NCBI GenBank assembly: GCA_039028635.1
Contig: JBCCHV010000003.1
Span: 62,001 to 126,000, forward strand
Length of the DNA stretch: 64,000 bases
Direction of reading: 5' to 3'
Source of the DNA: Acidobacteriota bacterium
GTDB taxonomy: Bacteria; Acidobacteriota; Thermoanaerobaculia; Multivoradales; JBCCEF01
Shown: piece after piece, positions 17,634 through 25,492 of the stretch
Layout of the letters: the number at the start of each line of letters is the position of its first letter
How positions within the stretch are numbered: the first letter of the stretch is position 1
Program-made: the position numbers and the translations under genes
The notes under the pieces: generated by a model
What the model was told of the DNA's origin: nothing
Seen by the model: only the letters and a program-made list of their open reading frames with translations
Databases searched by the model: none

Positions 17634-20458
17634 GAAGCGGCAGCGACGGCTTCGGCCCTGGCCTCCAAGAGCTCCGGATGGTCGTCCGGCAGGACGCCCT
17701 CGAAGATCTCGAGAGCCCGCCGCAGAAACTCGGCCCCTTCCTCGCGCCGCCCCTGCTTCAGGCGCAGACGGCCGAGCTGGAAGAGATCCTGAGCGACATC
17801 ACGGGTTGGAACATCGTAGAGGGTTTCGTGGGTCTTCAGGGCCTGGTCCAGCAGCGCTTCGGCCTCATCGTAGAGACCTTGCTCGATCCGGACCGTCCCC
17901 AGCCGGCGGAACATCACGGCGCTCACCGGGTGATCCTCGCCGCGCTGCCGAACGGACTCCGCCAGCAAGGGCTCGAAGGCGGCCACGGCGGAGGCGAGAT
18001 CGCCCCTTTTCCAGGCGACCTGAGCCAGGTCGGTTTGCACTCGACGGACCGCAAACTGGTCTTGTCCGTAGAGCTCGAGGGCGCGCCCTAAGACCCTCTC
18101 GGCGCCCGCGAAATCCTCGGCGAGCAACAGCGCCCTCCCCAACTCCCGAAGGGTCCTGCCGATCTCCCGGGCATCGCCCTCGCCCGCCGCCTCCTGCTCG
18201 GCCAGCAGGCCTTCCAGATGAACGATCGCTTCGTCCGCTCGCGACCCTCGGCGCCAGAGGGCGCCGAGGGCGCGACGCGCCAAGAGGGTGCGATGGTGGG
18301 TCGGGCCGTGCACCTCTTGCCAGGCGCTCGCCGCCCGTCGCAGCAGCCGCTCCGCTTCCTCCCAGCCGCCCAACTGCTCTTCGATCCCTGCCAGATTGAG
18401 CCAACACCCCACCACCAACGGGTGCTGGTCTCCAAAAGCCTCGATGAAGAAGCCCTCGGCTTCGCGAAGGATCGGTCGCGCCTCGCCATAGCGGCCGAAG
18501 CCGCGCAGCGCGACTCCCAAGTTGTTGAGCGACTCTCCGATCGCTCCGGGGTTGTCGGCCAGCTCGCTGCGCCGGATCTCCAGAGCCCGCCGGTGCCCGG
18601 CGATGGCCTCGTCGAACCGGTGCAGACGGTAGTGCAGGTTCGCCAGCCAGGTGACGGTGGCGGCGAGTCGCGCCGGATCCCGCTCGGCGGCGGACTCGAT
18701 CAGCTCGATAGCCCGCAAGCCGAGGGCTTCCGCCTCGTCGAAGCGCCCCTGGCGGCGATAAATGACCCCCAAGGAGCCGACACAGGTGATGATCTCGGGA
18801 TCGCCCGGATCCAGCTCCGCTTCGCGCAGCGCCAGCGCTCGCTCATAGAGGGCTGCCGCGCGATCGAGGTCGCTGCGCGTCATCGCGATCCGTCCGAGGG
18901 TCTGCAAGAAGCGAGCTCTGACCTGTGGTTGATCCGCCAGCTCGTCGCCCATCGACCCCTCCGCTCGGGCGATCAGCTCGTCCACCGACTCCGGGTCGTC
19001 CTCGCCACGATCCGGATCCGCCAGCTCGAAGAGGCCGATCAGGAAGTCCGACACCTGCTCGGCCTCGACCTGGGCCTGACGAGCGCGATCGGCTTCCAGA
19101 TTGGCGCGGCGCGCTTCCTGAGTGCGCGCCACCACTCCCGCGGTCAAGACGCCGATCACCGCCGCCACCGCCAGCACCGTCCCGACATTGCGCCGCAGAT
19201 AGCGCGACAGGTTGTAGCCCAGGGACGGTTCCCGAGCCTCCACCGGTCGATGTTGCAGGTAGCGCCTCAGGTCGGCCGCGAGACTCGCCGCGGAGTCGTA
19301 GCGGGCATCGCGATCCCGCGCCGTCGCCTTGACCAGCATGGCGTCGAGATCGCCCTGCAGATGGCGTCCGAGGGCTCGAGGGCCGACTGCGCGGCGTTCG
19401 GCGAGTGGCCCTCGACGGCCGGTGTCGAGCTCCGCCCAACGCCGGCTCGGCGGCGGCGGATCGATGGTTCGGGCGCGATGTAGCAGGGCCCCGACGCCGA
19501 GCTCCGAGGCCTCGTAGGGAGGCACCCCGACGAGCAGCTCGTAGAGCAGGATCCCGAGAGAGTAGACATCGGTTCGGGTGTCGACTTCGGAGCGAAGATC
19601 CCAACTCGCGGCCTCGGGGCTCATGTAGGCCGGCGAGCCCATCAACAGGCTCTGGCTGCGGTCCACCTTCAGATCGCCGACCCGTTCGGGGTCGGCATTG
19701 GGGGCCGAGGCCTCCGCTTCGTCGAGGGAACGGGCGATGCCGAAATCGATCACCTTGGCCACCGCCTGGCCATCGATCTCGGCGACCAACACGTTGGACG
19801 GCTTCAGATCCCGGTGCACCAGGCCCTTCTGGTGAGCGTGGCCGACCCCGGCACAGACGCCGAGAAAGAGCTCGATTCGAGCCCGGATCGACAGCCGATG
19901 GCGATCGCACCATTCGGTGATGTGAGAGCCCTCGACCCACTCCATGGCGACGAAGGCGCGGCGATCGTCCGCCACCCCGGCATCGTAGACAGCGGCGATA
20001 TTGGGATGCTTCAACCGGGCGAGGGCTCGGCACTCGGCGGCAAATCGCCGAGTGCCCTGGTCACCCTCGAAGCCGTGGATCACCTTGAGGGCGATACGGC
20101 GCTCGATCGGCTCCCGCTGCTCGACGAGATAGACCGTCCCCATGCCCCCTCGACCGAGCTCTTCGAGGACCCGATAAGGCCCGACATGATCCGGCAGCGC
20201 GGGCCGAGCCGCGTCGTCCGAAGCCTCGAGAGCCAGACGATGCTCATCGGCGATGACATCAACCGCCTGGAGCACCGCCGGAATGCCGAGGAAGTCGGCC
20301 TTGAGGGCATCTTCCTCGCCGAGCAGCGATTCGACTTCGGCCCTGAGCTCGGAGTCGTCGGAGCATTCTCGATCGAGAAAGGCGGAGCGATCCGGCGGCT
20401 CGAGCTCGAGGGCCGCGTCGACCAGCTCGACGACTCGACGATAGTCGGACGGTGCCAT
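17630..20458 (-). CDS. Transmembrane Ser/Thr protein kinase with C-terminal TPR repeats
   Basis: From the ATG at 20458 the product has 942 residues. A short N-terminal segment (residues 5-50, RRVVELVDAALELEP..., typical of this acidobacterial kinase class) precedes a Hanks-type kinase domain with the glycine loop GRGGMG (102-107), Lys125, HRD (215-217) and DFG (238-240). It is therefore predicted to be active. A transmembrane segment follows at about residues 440-460 (GTVLAVAAVIGVLTAGVVA), then ~450 residues of TPR-like repeats (e.g. AAALYERALALREAELDPGDPE). The kinase would sit in the membrane with the TPR part outside the cytoplasm. It lies 43 bases after udk and overlaps the sigma gene, in the order kinase then sigma. 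An upstream in-frame codon at 20569 would lie inside udk. Confidence 0.93.
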   Translation of the reverse strand: MAPSDYRRVVELVDAALELEPPDRSAFLDRECSDDSELRAEVESLLGEEDALKADFLGIPAVLQAVDVIADEHRLALEASDDAARPALPDHVGPYRVLEELGRGGMGTVYLVEQREPIERRIALKVIHGFEGDQGTRRFAAECRALARLKHPNIAAVYDAGVADDRRAFVAMEWVEGSHITEWCDRHRLSIRARIELFLGVCAGVGHAHQKGLVHRDLKPSNVLVAEIDGQAVAKVIDFGIARSLDEAEASAPNADPERVGDLKVDRSQSLLMGSPAYMSPEAASWDLRSEVDTRTDVYSLGILLYELLVGVPPYEASELGVGALLHRARTIDPPPPSRRWAELDTGRRGPLAERRAVGPRALGRHLQGDLDAMLVKATARDRDARYDSAASLAADLRRYLQHRPVEAREPSLGYNLSRYLRRNVGTVLAVAAVIGVLTAGVVARTQEARRANLEADRARQAQVEAEQVSDFLIGLFELADPDRGEDDPESVDELIARAEGSMGDELADQPQVRARFLQTLGRIAMTRSDLDRAAALYERALALREAELDPGDPEIITCVGSLGVIYRRQGRFDEAEALGLRAIELIESAAERDPARLAATVTWLANLHYRLHRFDEAIAGHRRALEIRRSELADNPGAIGESLNNLGVALRGFGRYGEARPILREAEGFFIEAFGDQHPLVVGCWLNLAGIEEQLGGWEEAERLLRRAASAWQEVHGPTHHRTLLARRALGALWRRGSRADEAIVHLEGLLAEQEAAGEGDAREIGRTLRELGRALLLAEDFAGAERVLGRALELYGQDQFAVRRVQTDLAQVAWKRGDLASAVAAFEPLLAESVRQRGEDHPVSAVMFRRLGTVRIEQGLYDEAEALLDQALKTHETLYDVPTRDVAQDLFQLGRLRLKQGRREEGAEFLRRALEIFEGVLPDDHPELLEARAEAVAAAS

Positions 20459-20501
20459 GATTGAGCTCCGCGGCCGGTCTCGCGGCGATTGAGGAGGCGC
20501 C

Positions 20502-21128
20502 CTAGCGGGTCGGAAGGGCTTTTTCGACTCGCGCCACCACCATCTCGAGCGCGACCTGATTCGCCCCACCTTCGGGAATGATGACGTCCGCCCAGCGCTT
20601 CGATGGCTCGACGAACTCGAGATGCATCGGTCGCACCGAGTCTTCGTACTGGCGCATGATGTCCTCGACCTCGCGACCGCGCTCGCAGAGGTCGCGCTTC
20701 AAGCGCCGCAGGACCCTCAGATCAGCATCCGTATCGACGAAGATCTTGAGGTCGAGCAGCTCGCGGATCTCCGGCTCGGTGAAGATCAGGATGCCTTCCA
20801 AAACCACCACCGGCAGCGGCTCGACGCGCCGCGTCTCGGCGGTGCGGCGGTGCTCGACGAAGTCGTAGATCGGCACATCCACCCCACTGCCGGAGCGCAG
20901 CGCCCGGAGGTGCGAGATCAAGAGTTCGTTGTCGAGGGCGTCCGGGTGATCGAAGTTGTGGCGACGGATTCCCTCGACGCCGCCCCACTTCACATCGCGG
21001 TAGTAGCTGTCCTGCTCGAGAAGCCCGATGCGGCCCTCGTCGACGGCGTCGAGAATGGCGCGGGCGACGGTGGTCTTGCCGGATCCGCTCCCTCCGGCGA
21101 CTCCGACCAAGAAGCATGGCGAGCTCAT
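20502..21128 (-). CDS. udk: Uridine kinase
   Basis: The 208-residue protein has the P-loop GVAGGSGSGKTT (residues 9-20), the base-contact region LLEQDSYYRD and the segment FDHPDALDNELLISHL, all standard for uridine/cytidine kinase of the pyrimidine salvage pathway (uridine + ATP to UMP). Length and motifs are normal. A TAGAAT hexamer (21135-21140) lies six bases before the ATG and no Shine-Dalgarno sequence is present, so a leaderless transcript is likely even though mutM ends only 37 bases upstream. Confidence 0.95.
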   Translation of the reverse strand: MSSPCFLVGVAGGSGSGKTTVARAILDAVDEGRIGLLEQDSYYRDVKWGGVEGIRRHNFDHPDALDNELLISHLRALRSGSGVDVPIYDFVEHRRTAETRRVEPLPVVVLEGILIFTEPEIRELLDLKIFVDTDADLRVLRRLKRDLCERGREVEDIMRQYEDSVRPMHLEFVEPSKRWADVIIPEGGANQVALEMVVARVEKALPTR

Positions 21129-21134
21129 GGCGCC

Positions 21135-21140
21135 ATTCTA
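21135..21140 (-). promoter_or_regulatory. Putative -10 hexamer of udk (leaderless)
   Basis: Read on the minus strand, TAGAAT is followed by six bases and then the ATG at 21128. This spacing would place the transcription start on or next to the A of the ATG. It matches five of six bases of TATAAT. Confidence 0.5.
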
Positions 21141-21165
21141 TGCCCAGCCGATAGGCGCCGACCGG

Positions 21166-21990
21166 TCAGGTCTGACAGGAGACACAGTAGAAGGTGCTGC
21201 GCCCGGTTTGGACGATGCGCCGCAGGGCCTGGCCACAGCGCCCGCAGGGTTCCCCCTCACGACCATAGACGTTCAGCGACACCTGGAAGTAGCCGCTTTG
21301 ACCCTCCCCGTCGGCGAAATCGCTGAAGGTGGTGCCGCCCTCACCGATGGCTTCGGACAGCACCGCCTTGACCGCCGCGACCAGCCGATCCCAGCGCGCC
21401 GGCGCGATCCGCGCCACCGAGCGCTTGGGATGGACACCGGCTCGAAACAGGGCTTCGGAGGCGTAGATGTTTCCCACCCCGACGACCACGTTGGCATTCA
21501 TCAGGAAGGGTTTGACCGGCCCGCGGCGGCCGCGAGCCGCGTCGCGCAGCGCATCACCGGTCCAGAGGTCGTCCAGGGGCTCGGGTCCGAGGTGGAGAAA
21601 ATGGCGGTCGAACTCCAGGTCCTCGGTGGGCAGCGCAAAGACCAGACCGAAGCGCCGCGGATCGACGAACCGCAGGCGGCGACCGGAAGCCAGGGCAAAG
21701 GCGACGTGCTCGTGTTTGTCGCGGCCCTCGGCGCCTTCCGAAACCAGCAACTGGCCGCTCATCCCGAGGTGCACCACCAGCGTTCGTCCGCCCTCGAGAT
21801 CGATCAGCAAGTACTTCGACCGGCGCCTCAGGCGCTCGATCCCGCGGCCGGCGACAGCCTGCTTCAATCCTCTCCGGTCGACCGCCTCGCGCAGATCCGC
21901 CGGTCCCACCCAGACCCCTTCGATGCGCTCTCCGACGAGGTGCGGCTCGAGACTTCGGCGCAGGACTTCAACCTCCGGTAACTCAGGCAT
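21166..21990 (-). CDS. mutM: Formamidopyrimidine-DNA glycosylase
   Basis: The protein begins MPELPEVEVLRRSL. After Met removal the N-terminal Pro is the catalytic amine of Fpg/MutM and the next Glu completes the site, which fixes the start at 21990 rather than at the in-frame ATG at 21999 or further upstream. The conserved H2TH region (MNANVVVGVGNIYASEALFRAG) and the C-terminal zinc finger (CGRCGQALRRIV ... FYCVSCQ) are present. The enzyme removes 8-oxoguanine and other oxidised purines and nicks the abasic site. Length (274 residues) is normal. The gene diverges from the radical SAM gene across a 83-base region with two related dyads and lacks an obvious Shine-Dalgarno sequence for this ATG. 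Confidence 0.96.
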   Translation of the reverse strand: MPELPEVEVLRRSLEPHLVGERIEGVWVGPADLREAVDRRGLKQAVAGRGIERLRRRSKYLLIDLEGGRTLVVHLGMSGQLLVSEGAEGRDKHEHVAFALASGRRLRFVDPRRFGLVFALPTEDLEFDRHFLHLGPEPLDDLWTGDALRDAARGRRGPVKPFLMNANVVVGVGNIYASEALFRAGVHPKRSVARIAPARWDRLVAAVKAVLSEAIGEGGTTFSDFADGEGQSGYFQVSLNVYGREGEPCGRCGQALRRIVQTGRSTFYCVSCQT

Positions 21991-21997
21991 ATCCGCC

Positions 21998-22022
21998 ATA
22001 TTACCGCCCCCGAAGGCGGTAA
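21998..22022 (-). promoter_or_regulatory. mutM -10 hexamer with dyad TTACCGCC-N6-GGCGGTAA
   Basis: The perfect 8+8 dyad occupies 22001-22022. On the minus strand its right end runs into TAATAT (22003-21998), which lies seven bases before the mutM ATG at 21990. The hexamer matches four of six -10 consensus bases; no good -35 is seen. The dyad therefore overlaps the probable core promoter. Confidence 0.5.
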
Positions 22023-22038
22023 TCGAACGCAAAATCTC

Positions 22039-22067
22039 TTGACTTACGCCCCAGAAAGGCGTAAATA
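22039..22067 (+). promoter_or_regulatory. Promoter of the radical SAM gene with dyad TTACGCC-N7-GGCGTAA
   Basis: TTGACT (22039-22044) and TAAATA (22062-22067) are 17 bases apart, and the dyad (22044-22064) fills exactly the space between them. The hexamer ends six bases before the ATG at 22074, so the transcript would be leaderless. The -35 is good (5/6), the -10 only fair. An activator that works on a promoter spacer (MerR-like) or a repressor would fit this layout. Confidence 0.55.
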
Positions 22068-22073
22068 GAGCGT

Positions 22074-23003
22074 ATGACAACGACGACCCTGCCCCTGTTT
22101 CCCACCCTCGCGCCGCTGCCGGCGCGCGTCGATGAACCGACGACGGAGCACATCGAGCTCGATCGCCGGCAGATTCTCCGCCGGGTGCAGGACGCACGCA
22201 CCGGGACGGTCTGGGCTCTCGATCCCTACCGCGGCTGCGAGGCGGCCTGCATCCACTGCCCCAACCGCCGCGGGCACCACGCCTTCCAGCTCCTGCGGTG
22301 GCGAGACTTCGAGACCAAGATCTTCGTCGAGACCGGCGCCCCCAAGGCCCTCGAGCGCCATCTCCTGTGGCAAGAGTTCGCGGGCGAGACGCTCTCCCTC
22401 GGCCACTTCGCCGATCCTTACCAGGAGGCCGAGGAGCGCTTTCGCCTCACCCGCTCGCTGCTCGAGGTGATGACCAAGTTCCGGGGCCTCGACCTGTCGA
22501 TCGCCACCCGCTCACCGCGCATCGTCGCCGACCTCGACCTGCTGATGGAGCTCGACCTGCGACACACGGTGACGGTCCACATGGGGATCGCGACCACCGA
22601 TGCTCGCCTGTCGCGGGAGCTCGAACCCGGTGGCGCCGATCCCGCGGACCGCTTCGCCGCCATCGAGCGGCTCACCGAGGCCGGCATTGCCACGGACCTG
22701 CGCTGCATTCCCCTGATGCCCGGTATCAACCATGAGGCCGAGCAACTCGCACCGCTCTTCGAGGCCGCCCGCGACGCCGGCGCCTTCGACATCGTCGGCC
22801 ACTGTCTCGAGCTACCGATGGCGACCCGGCCACGCTTCATGGCTTGGATCGAAGAGCGCAAGCCCCGGCTGATCAGCCGGTACCGGCGCCTCTATGGTCG
22901 GCGAAGCAGCCTGCGGCGACCGGACAAGAATCGCCTGCTCTCGGACTTTCGGCGGCTCTACCTGGAAATGGGCTACCCGCGCCCGACGATCAGCCGCGGT
23001 TGA
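22074..23003 (+). CDS. Radical SAM protein of the spore-photoproduct-lyase-like (SplB-type) family
   Basis: The 309-residue protein has the radical SAM cluster motif CEAACIHC with Cys55, Cys59 and Cys62, in the context DPYRGCEAACIHCPNRR. This is typical of the SplB-like group that includes Rv2578c-type proteins (usual form YRGCxHxCxYCxAR). Downstream are the conserved segments SLGHFADPYQEAE, IATRSPRIVADLDLL and ATTDARLSRELEPGG. True spore photoproduct lyase repairs a thymine dimer in spores. This protein lacks SPL-specific features I could verify, so its substrate is open. It is divergent from mutM and appears leaderless. Confidence 0.9.
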   Translation: MTTTTLPLFPTLAPLPARVDEPTTEHIELDRRQILRRVQDARTGTVWALDPYRGCEAACIHCPNRRGHHAFQLLRWRDFETKIFVETGAPKALERHLLWQEFAGETLSLGHFADPYQEAEERFRLTRSLLEVMTKFRGLDLSIATRSPRIVADLDLLMELDLRHTVTVHMGIATTDARLSRELEPGGADPADRFAAIERLTEAGIATDLRCIPLMPGINHEAEQLAPLFEAARDAGAFDIVGHCLELPMATRPRFMAWIEERKPRLISRYRRLYGRRSSLRRPDKNRLLSDFRRLYLEMGYPRPTISRG

Positions 23004-23051
23004 GGAACGCCACCGGCCGACCGATCGAGGCTGGAGGAATCTCGGACAAAG

Positions 23052-23077
23052 AAAAGAGGGCGGCTCCTGCCGCCCTC
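23052..23077 (-). terminator. Intrinsic terminator of the YHS gene
   Basis: GAGGGCGGC (23056-23064) and GCCGCCCTC (23069-23077) form a perfect 9 bp stem with a TCCT loop. On the minus strand the stem is followed by TTTTCTTTG, a U-tract. It lies ~30 bases past the stop of the gene at 23107. Confidence 0.85.
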
Positions 23078-23106
23078 GAGAAGTCCAGCCATCTGACCCG
23101 CCGGCC

Positions 23107-23601
23107 TCACAGCTCGTCGACGGCCACGGAGGCAATCTTCTGCCACTGCTTTTCGGCTTTGCGCAGGTTGCGCTCCAAGCTCTTTTCCCAAGTCGCCTGG
23201 ATCTCGGGATTGAGGTTGAAGTAAAGCCGACCGTCGACGATCTTGAAGACCTCCGGATCGCCGTCGAACTTCTTGCCCACCGACACACCATAGGCACAGA
23301 AGCCACCGAAGGCCGGCGCGTAGCGCTGCGGATCGGATTCGAAGGTTTCGAGATTGGCCTTGCTGGTGAAGCGATAGACCGCGCCCTGCCACTTGGTCTG
23401 GTGCTTCGCCAGACCGCGCCGGGACTCACCTTCCTGGTGATAGGCCACCGCGTCAAAGCCATGGATCGCCAGAGGCGCGCCGGCGCTGGTCAAGCCATTG
23501 GAAGCGCTGGTGGCGACACCGGCGGAGGCAACGCCGGCCCCCAGCATGAGAGCCACGGCAGCCAGGGCAAAGAGAAAGCGAAGTCGCGTGAAAGTCGTCA
23601 T
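23107..23601 (-). CDS. Exported YHS-domain protein
   Basis: The 164-residue product has a signal peptide (residues ~1-27, hydrophobic FLFALAAVALMLGAGVASA) followed by a YHS domain (GFDAVAYHQEG ... WQGAVYRFTSKANLETFESDPQRYAPAFGGFCAYGVSVG). YHS domains are small metal-binding modules found in metal transport and stress proteins; the exported form is common beside metal or oxidative-stress genes. AGGAG precedes the ATG. The gene diverges from an AraC regulator across 284 bases that hold a direct repeat, so regulation by that protein is plausible. Confidence 0.88.
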   Translation of the reverse strand: MTTFTRLRFLFALAAVALMLGAGVASAGVATSASNGLTSAGAPLAIHGFDAVAYHQEGESRRGLAKHQTKWQGAVYRFTSKANLETFESDPQRYAPAFGGFCAYGVSVGKKFDGDPEVFKIVDGRLYFNLNPEIQATWEKSLERNLRKAEKQWQKIASVAVDEL

Positions 23602-23700
23602 GGAACGGTACTCCTGAGCTCGATTGAGGTTTCCGACATCGACCGTTGGAGTATTGGTCTCTTCGCCCGCTCAGAGGAATGCCCTGACGGCCGCAGTTCC

Positions 23701-23844
23701 TGCTCGATCGTTCACGACTTCGTTCGATCTGCAAGATGCTCACATGGGCCTTTGCCAGCAGATATCCCAGAAAAGAACTCTCAGAAATAGCCTTCCGCCG
23801 CCACGGACCTGCTGATCCGTTCAACATTTCTGCTCGATCGTTCA
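23701..23844. promoter_or_regulatory. Pair of direct repeats TGCTCGATCGTTCA (candidate AraC-type operator)
   Basis: The 14-base sequence occurs exactly at 23701-23714 and again at 23831-23844, 130 bases apart, each preceded by a TTYC element. Both lie between the divergent YHS and AraC genes, and the second is 42 bases before the AraC start. AraC-family proteins often bind repeated sites around their own promoter. This is otherwise the main feature of the 284-base intergenic region. Confidence 0.55.
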
Positions 23845-23885
23845 GAATAATCCGCAAAGACATGACGATGAGTTAGCCTGGAGCC

Positions 23886-24818
23886 ATGGATGTTCTCAGC
23901 CGTATTCTCGATCGCGTCGCCATGCGAGGCAGCCTTTACTACCCCACAGAGTTTCGCGCCTGTTTCGGGCTCACCGTACCGGCGAACCGGCACGTGTGTC
24001 GCTTTCACGTGGCGGTCGAGGGAGGCTGCCTTCTCAGTGCCAATGGCCAGACCCTTCGCCTCGAACAGGGCGATCTGGCCCTGGTCCCGCACGGCCTCGA
24101 GCATCTGCTCCAAGACCAAAAGGCGACGCCACCGGTGCCCCTCGACGAAGCCATCGACGAGGCCGGCTACAGCGGTGATGGCCCCTTTCGATGGGGCGGA
24201 GAGGGTCCGGCCTGTCGCCTGATCTGCGGCCACTTCGATTTCGACAAGGACTTCAGCCAGACCTTCCTGCGGTCTCTTCCCCCCATCGTCCATGTCCCCG
24301 CCACGTCGACCTACGATTTCCGCTGGATCGACCAGGTCATGCGCTTCATCGGTGAGGAAGTCCACGACCGGCGCCCCGGCAGCGAAGCCATCGCCCGCCG
24401 CCTCTCGGAGGTGCTGTTCGTCCAGGTCATTCGACACTACGCCGAGTCGGCGGAGGCTCCCGTCCCGATCCTCGCCGGCATCGCCGATCCGCAACTGAGC
24501 CGAGTCCTCGATGCCGTGCACTCTCGTCTCGATCACCCCTGGACCCTCGAGGCGCTGGCGCGCGAAGGCGCCATGTCCCGCACCTCCTTCACCAGCCACT
24601 TTTCGAAGCTGATGGGCATGACACCGATGACCTACCTCACCGAGCAGCGCATGATTCAGGCTTGCAAGCTGCTGCGCGCCGGCGAGACCCTCGGCAGCGT
24701 CGCCGATCGAGTGGGCTACCGCTCCGAAGCCGCCTTCAGTCGCAAGTTCAAAGAGCACTTGGGACAAGGTCCCGGAGCCTATCGCCGCGCTCACCGCCAG
24801 TCGGCGGAAACACGATGA
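23886..24818 (+). CDS. AraC-family transcriptional regulator with cupin-like sensor domain
   Basis: The 310-residue protein has an N-terminal cupin_6-type domain (CRFHVAVEGGCLLSANGQTLRLEQGDLALVPHG) and a C-terminal AraC DNA-binding domain with two helix-turn-helix motifs (WTLEALAREGAMSRTSFTSHFSKLMGMTP and GSVADRVGYRSEAAFSRKFKEHLG). It most resembles the AraC/cupin_6 group that controls neighbouring stress or reductase genes. TGGAG precedes the ATG. The stop overlaps the start of the UDG-family gene (ATGA), and the divergent YHS gene is a probable target. Confidence 0.93.
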   Translation: MDVLSRILDRVAMRGSLYYPTEFRACFGLTVPANRHVCRFHVAVEGGCLLSANGQTLRLEQGDLALVPHGLEHLLQDQKATPPVPLDEAIDEAGYSGDGPFRWGGEGPACRLICGHFDFDKDFSQTFLRSLPPIVHVPATSTYDFRWIDQVMRFIGEEVHDRRPGSEAIARRLSEVLFVQVIRHYAESAEAPVPILAGIADPQLSRVLDAVHSRLDHPWTLEALAREGAMSRTSFTSHFSKLMGMTPMTYLTEQRMIQACKLLRAGETLGSVADRVGYRSEAAFSRKFKEHLGQGPGAYRRAHRQSAETR

Positions 24819-25411
24819 GCCTTTCAGGCCTTCTCGACGACGTCTCGCGCTGCGAAATCTGCCAGTCCCACCTGCCTCTCGGACCTCGTCCTCTGCTGCG
24901 CATCGAGTCCGCGGCTCGCTTGGTGATCATCGGACAAGCTCCCGGTCGCCTCGCCCACCAGAGTGGCATCCCATGGAACGACCCGAGTGGTGATCGCCTG
25001 CGGGACTGGCTGGGAATCTCCCGCGAGGAGTTCTATCGGCACCCAGCCCTCGCCATCATGCCGATGGGATTCTGCTTCCCGGGGACTGGTCGAGGCGGCG
25101 ATCTGGCGCCGCGACCGGAGTGCGCCTCTACCTGGCACGCGGCACTGCTTGCCGAGATGCCGCGACTCGAGACAACCCTCCTCATCGGCCGCTACGCCCA
25201 GAACACCTATCTCGATGGAACGAAGCGCTCGGTCACCGCCGCCGTCAAGACCTGGGCCGAGACCTTTCCGCGCCTTCTGCCGCTGCCACACCCCAGCCCG
25301 CGGAACAACCGCTGGCTCAAGCAGAATCCGTGGTTCGAAATCGAGGTCTTGCCGGCACTCCGGCGGAAAGTCGCCGAAATGCTCTCGGACCACACAGGCA
25401 CCGATCCGTAG
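24815..25411 (+). CDS. Uracil-DNA glycosylase superfamily protein
   Basis: The 198-residue protein has the superfamily motif 1 GQAPG (residues ~38-42) and the motif 2-like HPSPRNN in LPHPSPRNNRW, plus a conserved middle (IMPMGFCFPGTGRGGDLAPRPEC). This matches a widespread small UDG-like family ('GQAPGR ... HPSPRNN') and not UngA or the Fe-S UDG families; only two N-terminal cysteines are present. Base-excision activity on uracil or another lesion is inferred, not shown. The ATG overlaps the AraC stop (ATGA), so translation is coupled. A longer frame from 24662 lies inside the AraC gene. Confidence 0.88.
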   Translation: MSLSGLLDDVSRCEICQSHLPLGPRPLLRIESAARLVIIGQAPGRLAHQSGIPWNDPSGDRLRDWLGISREEFYRHPALAIMPMGFCFPGTGRGGDLAPRPECASTWHAALLAEMPRLETTLLIGRYAQNTYLDGTKRSVTAAVKTWAETFPRLLPLPHPSPRNNRWLKQNPWFEIEVLPALRRKVAEMLSDHTGTDP

Positions 25412-25480
25412 TCCCTGACGTCCGAAGACCCTGACGGAAGCATCTCGACTCGGCCGCCACCTCCGCGCCAGGGGCCGCGA

Positions 25481-25486
25481 TAGAGT
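25481..25486 (+). promoter_or_regulatory. Putative -10 hexamer of the PQQ-propeller gene (leaderless)
   Basis: TAGAGT lies six bases before the ATG at 25493 and no Shine-Dalgarno sequence is visible. Four of six consensus bases match. No -35 is recognised at the usual distance. Confidence 0.35.
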
Positions 25487-25492
25487 CGAGCC

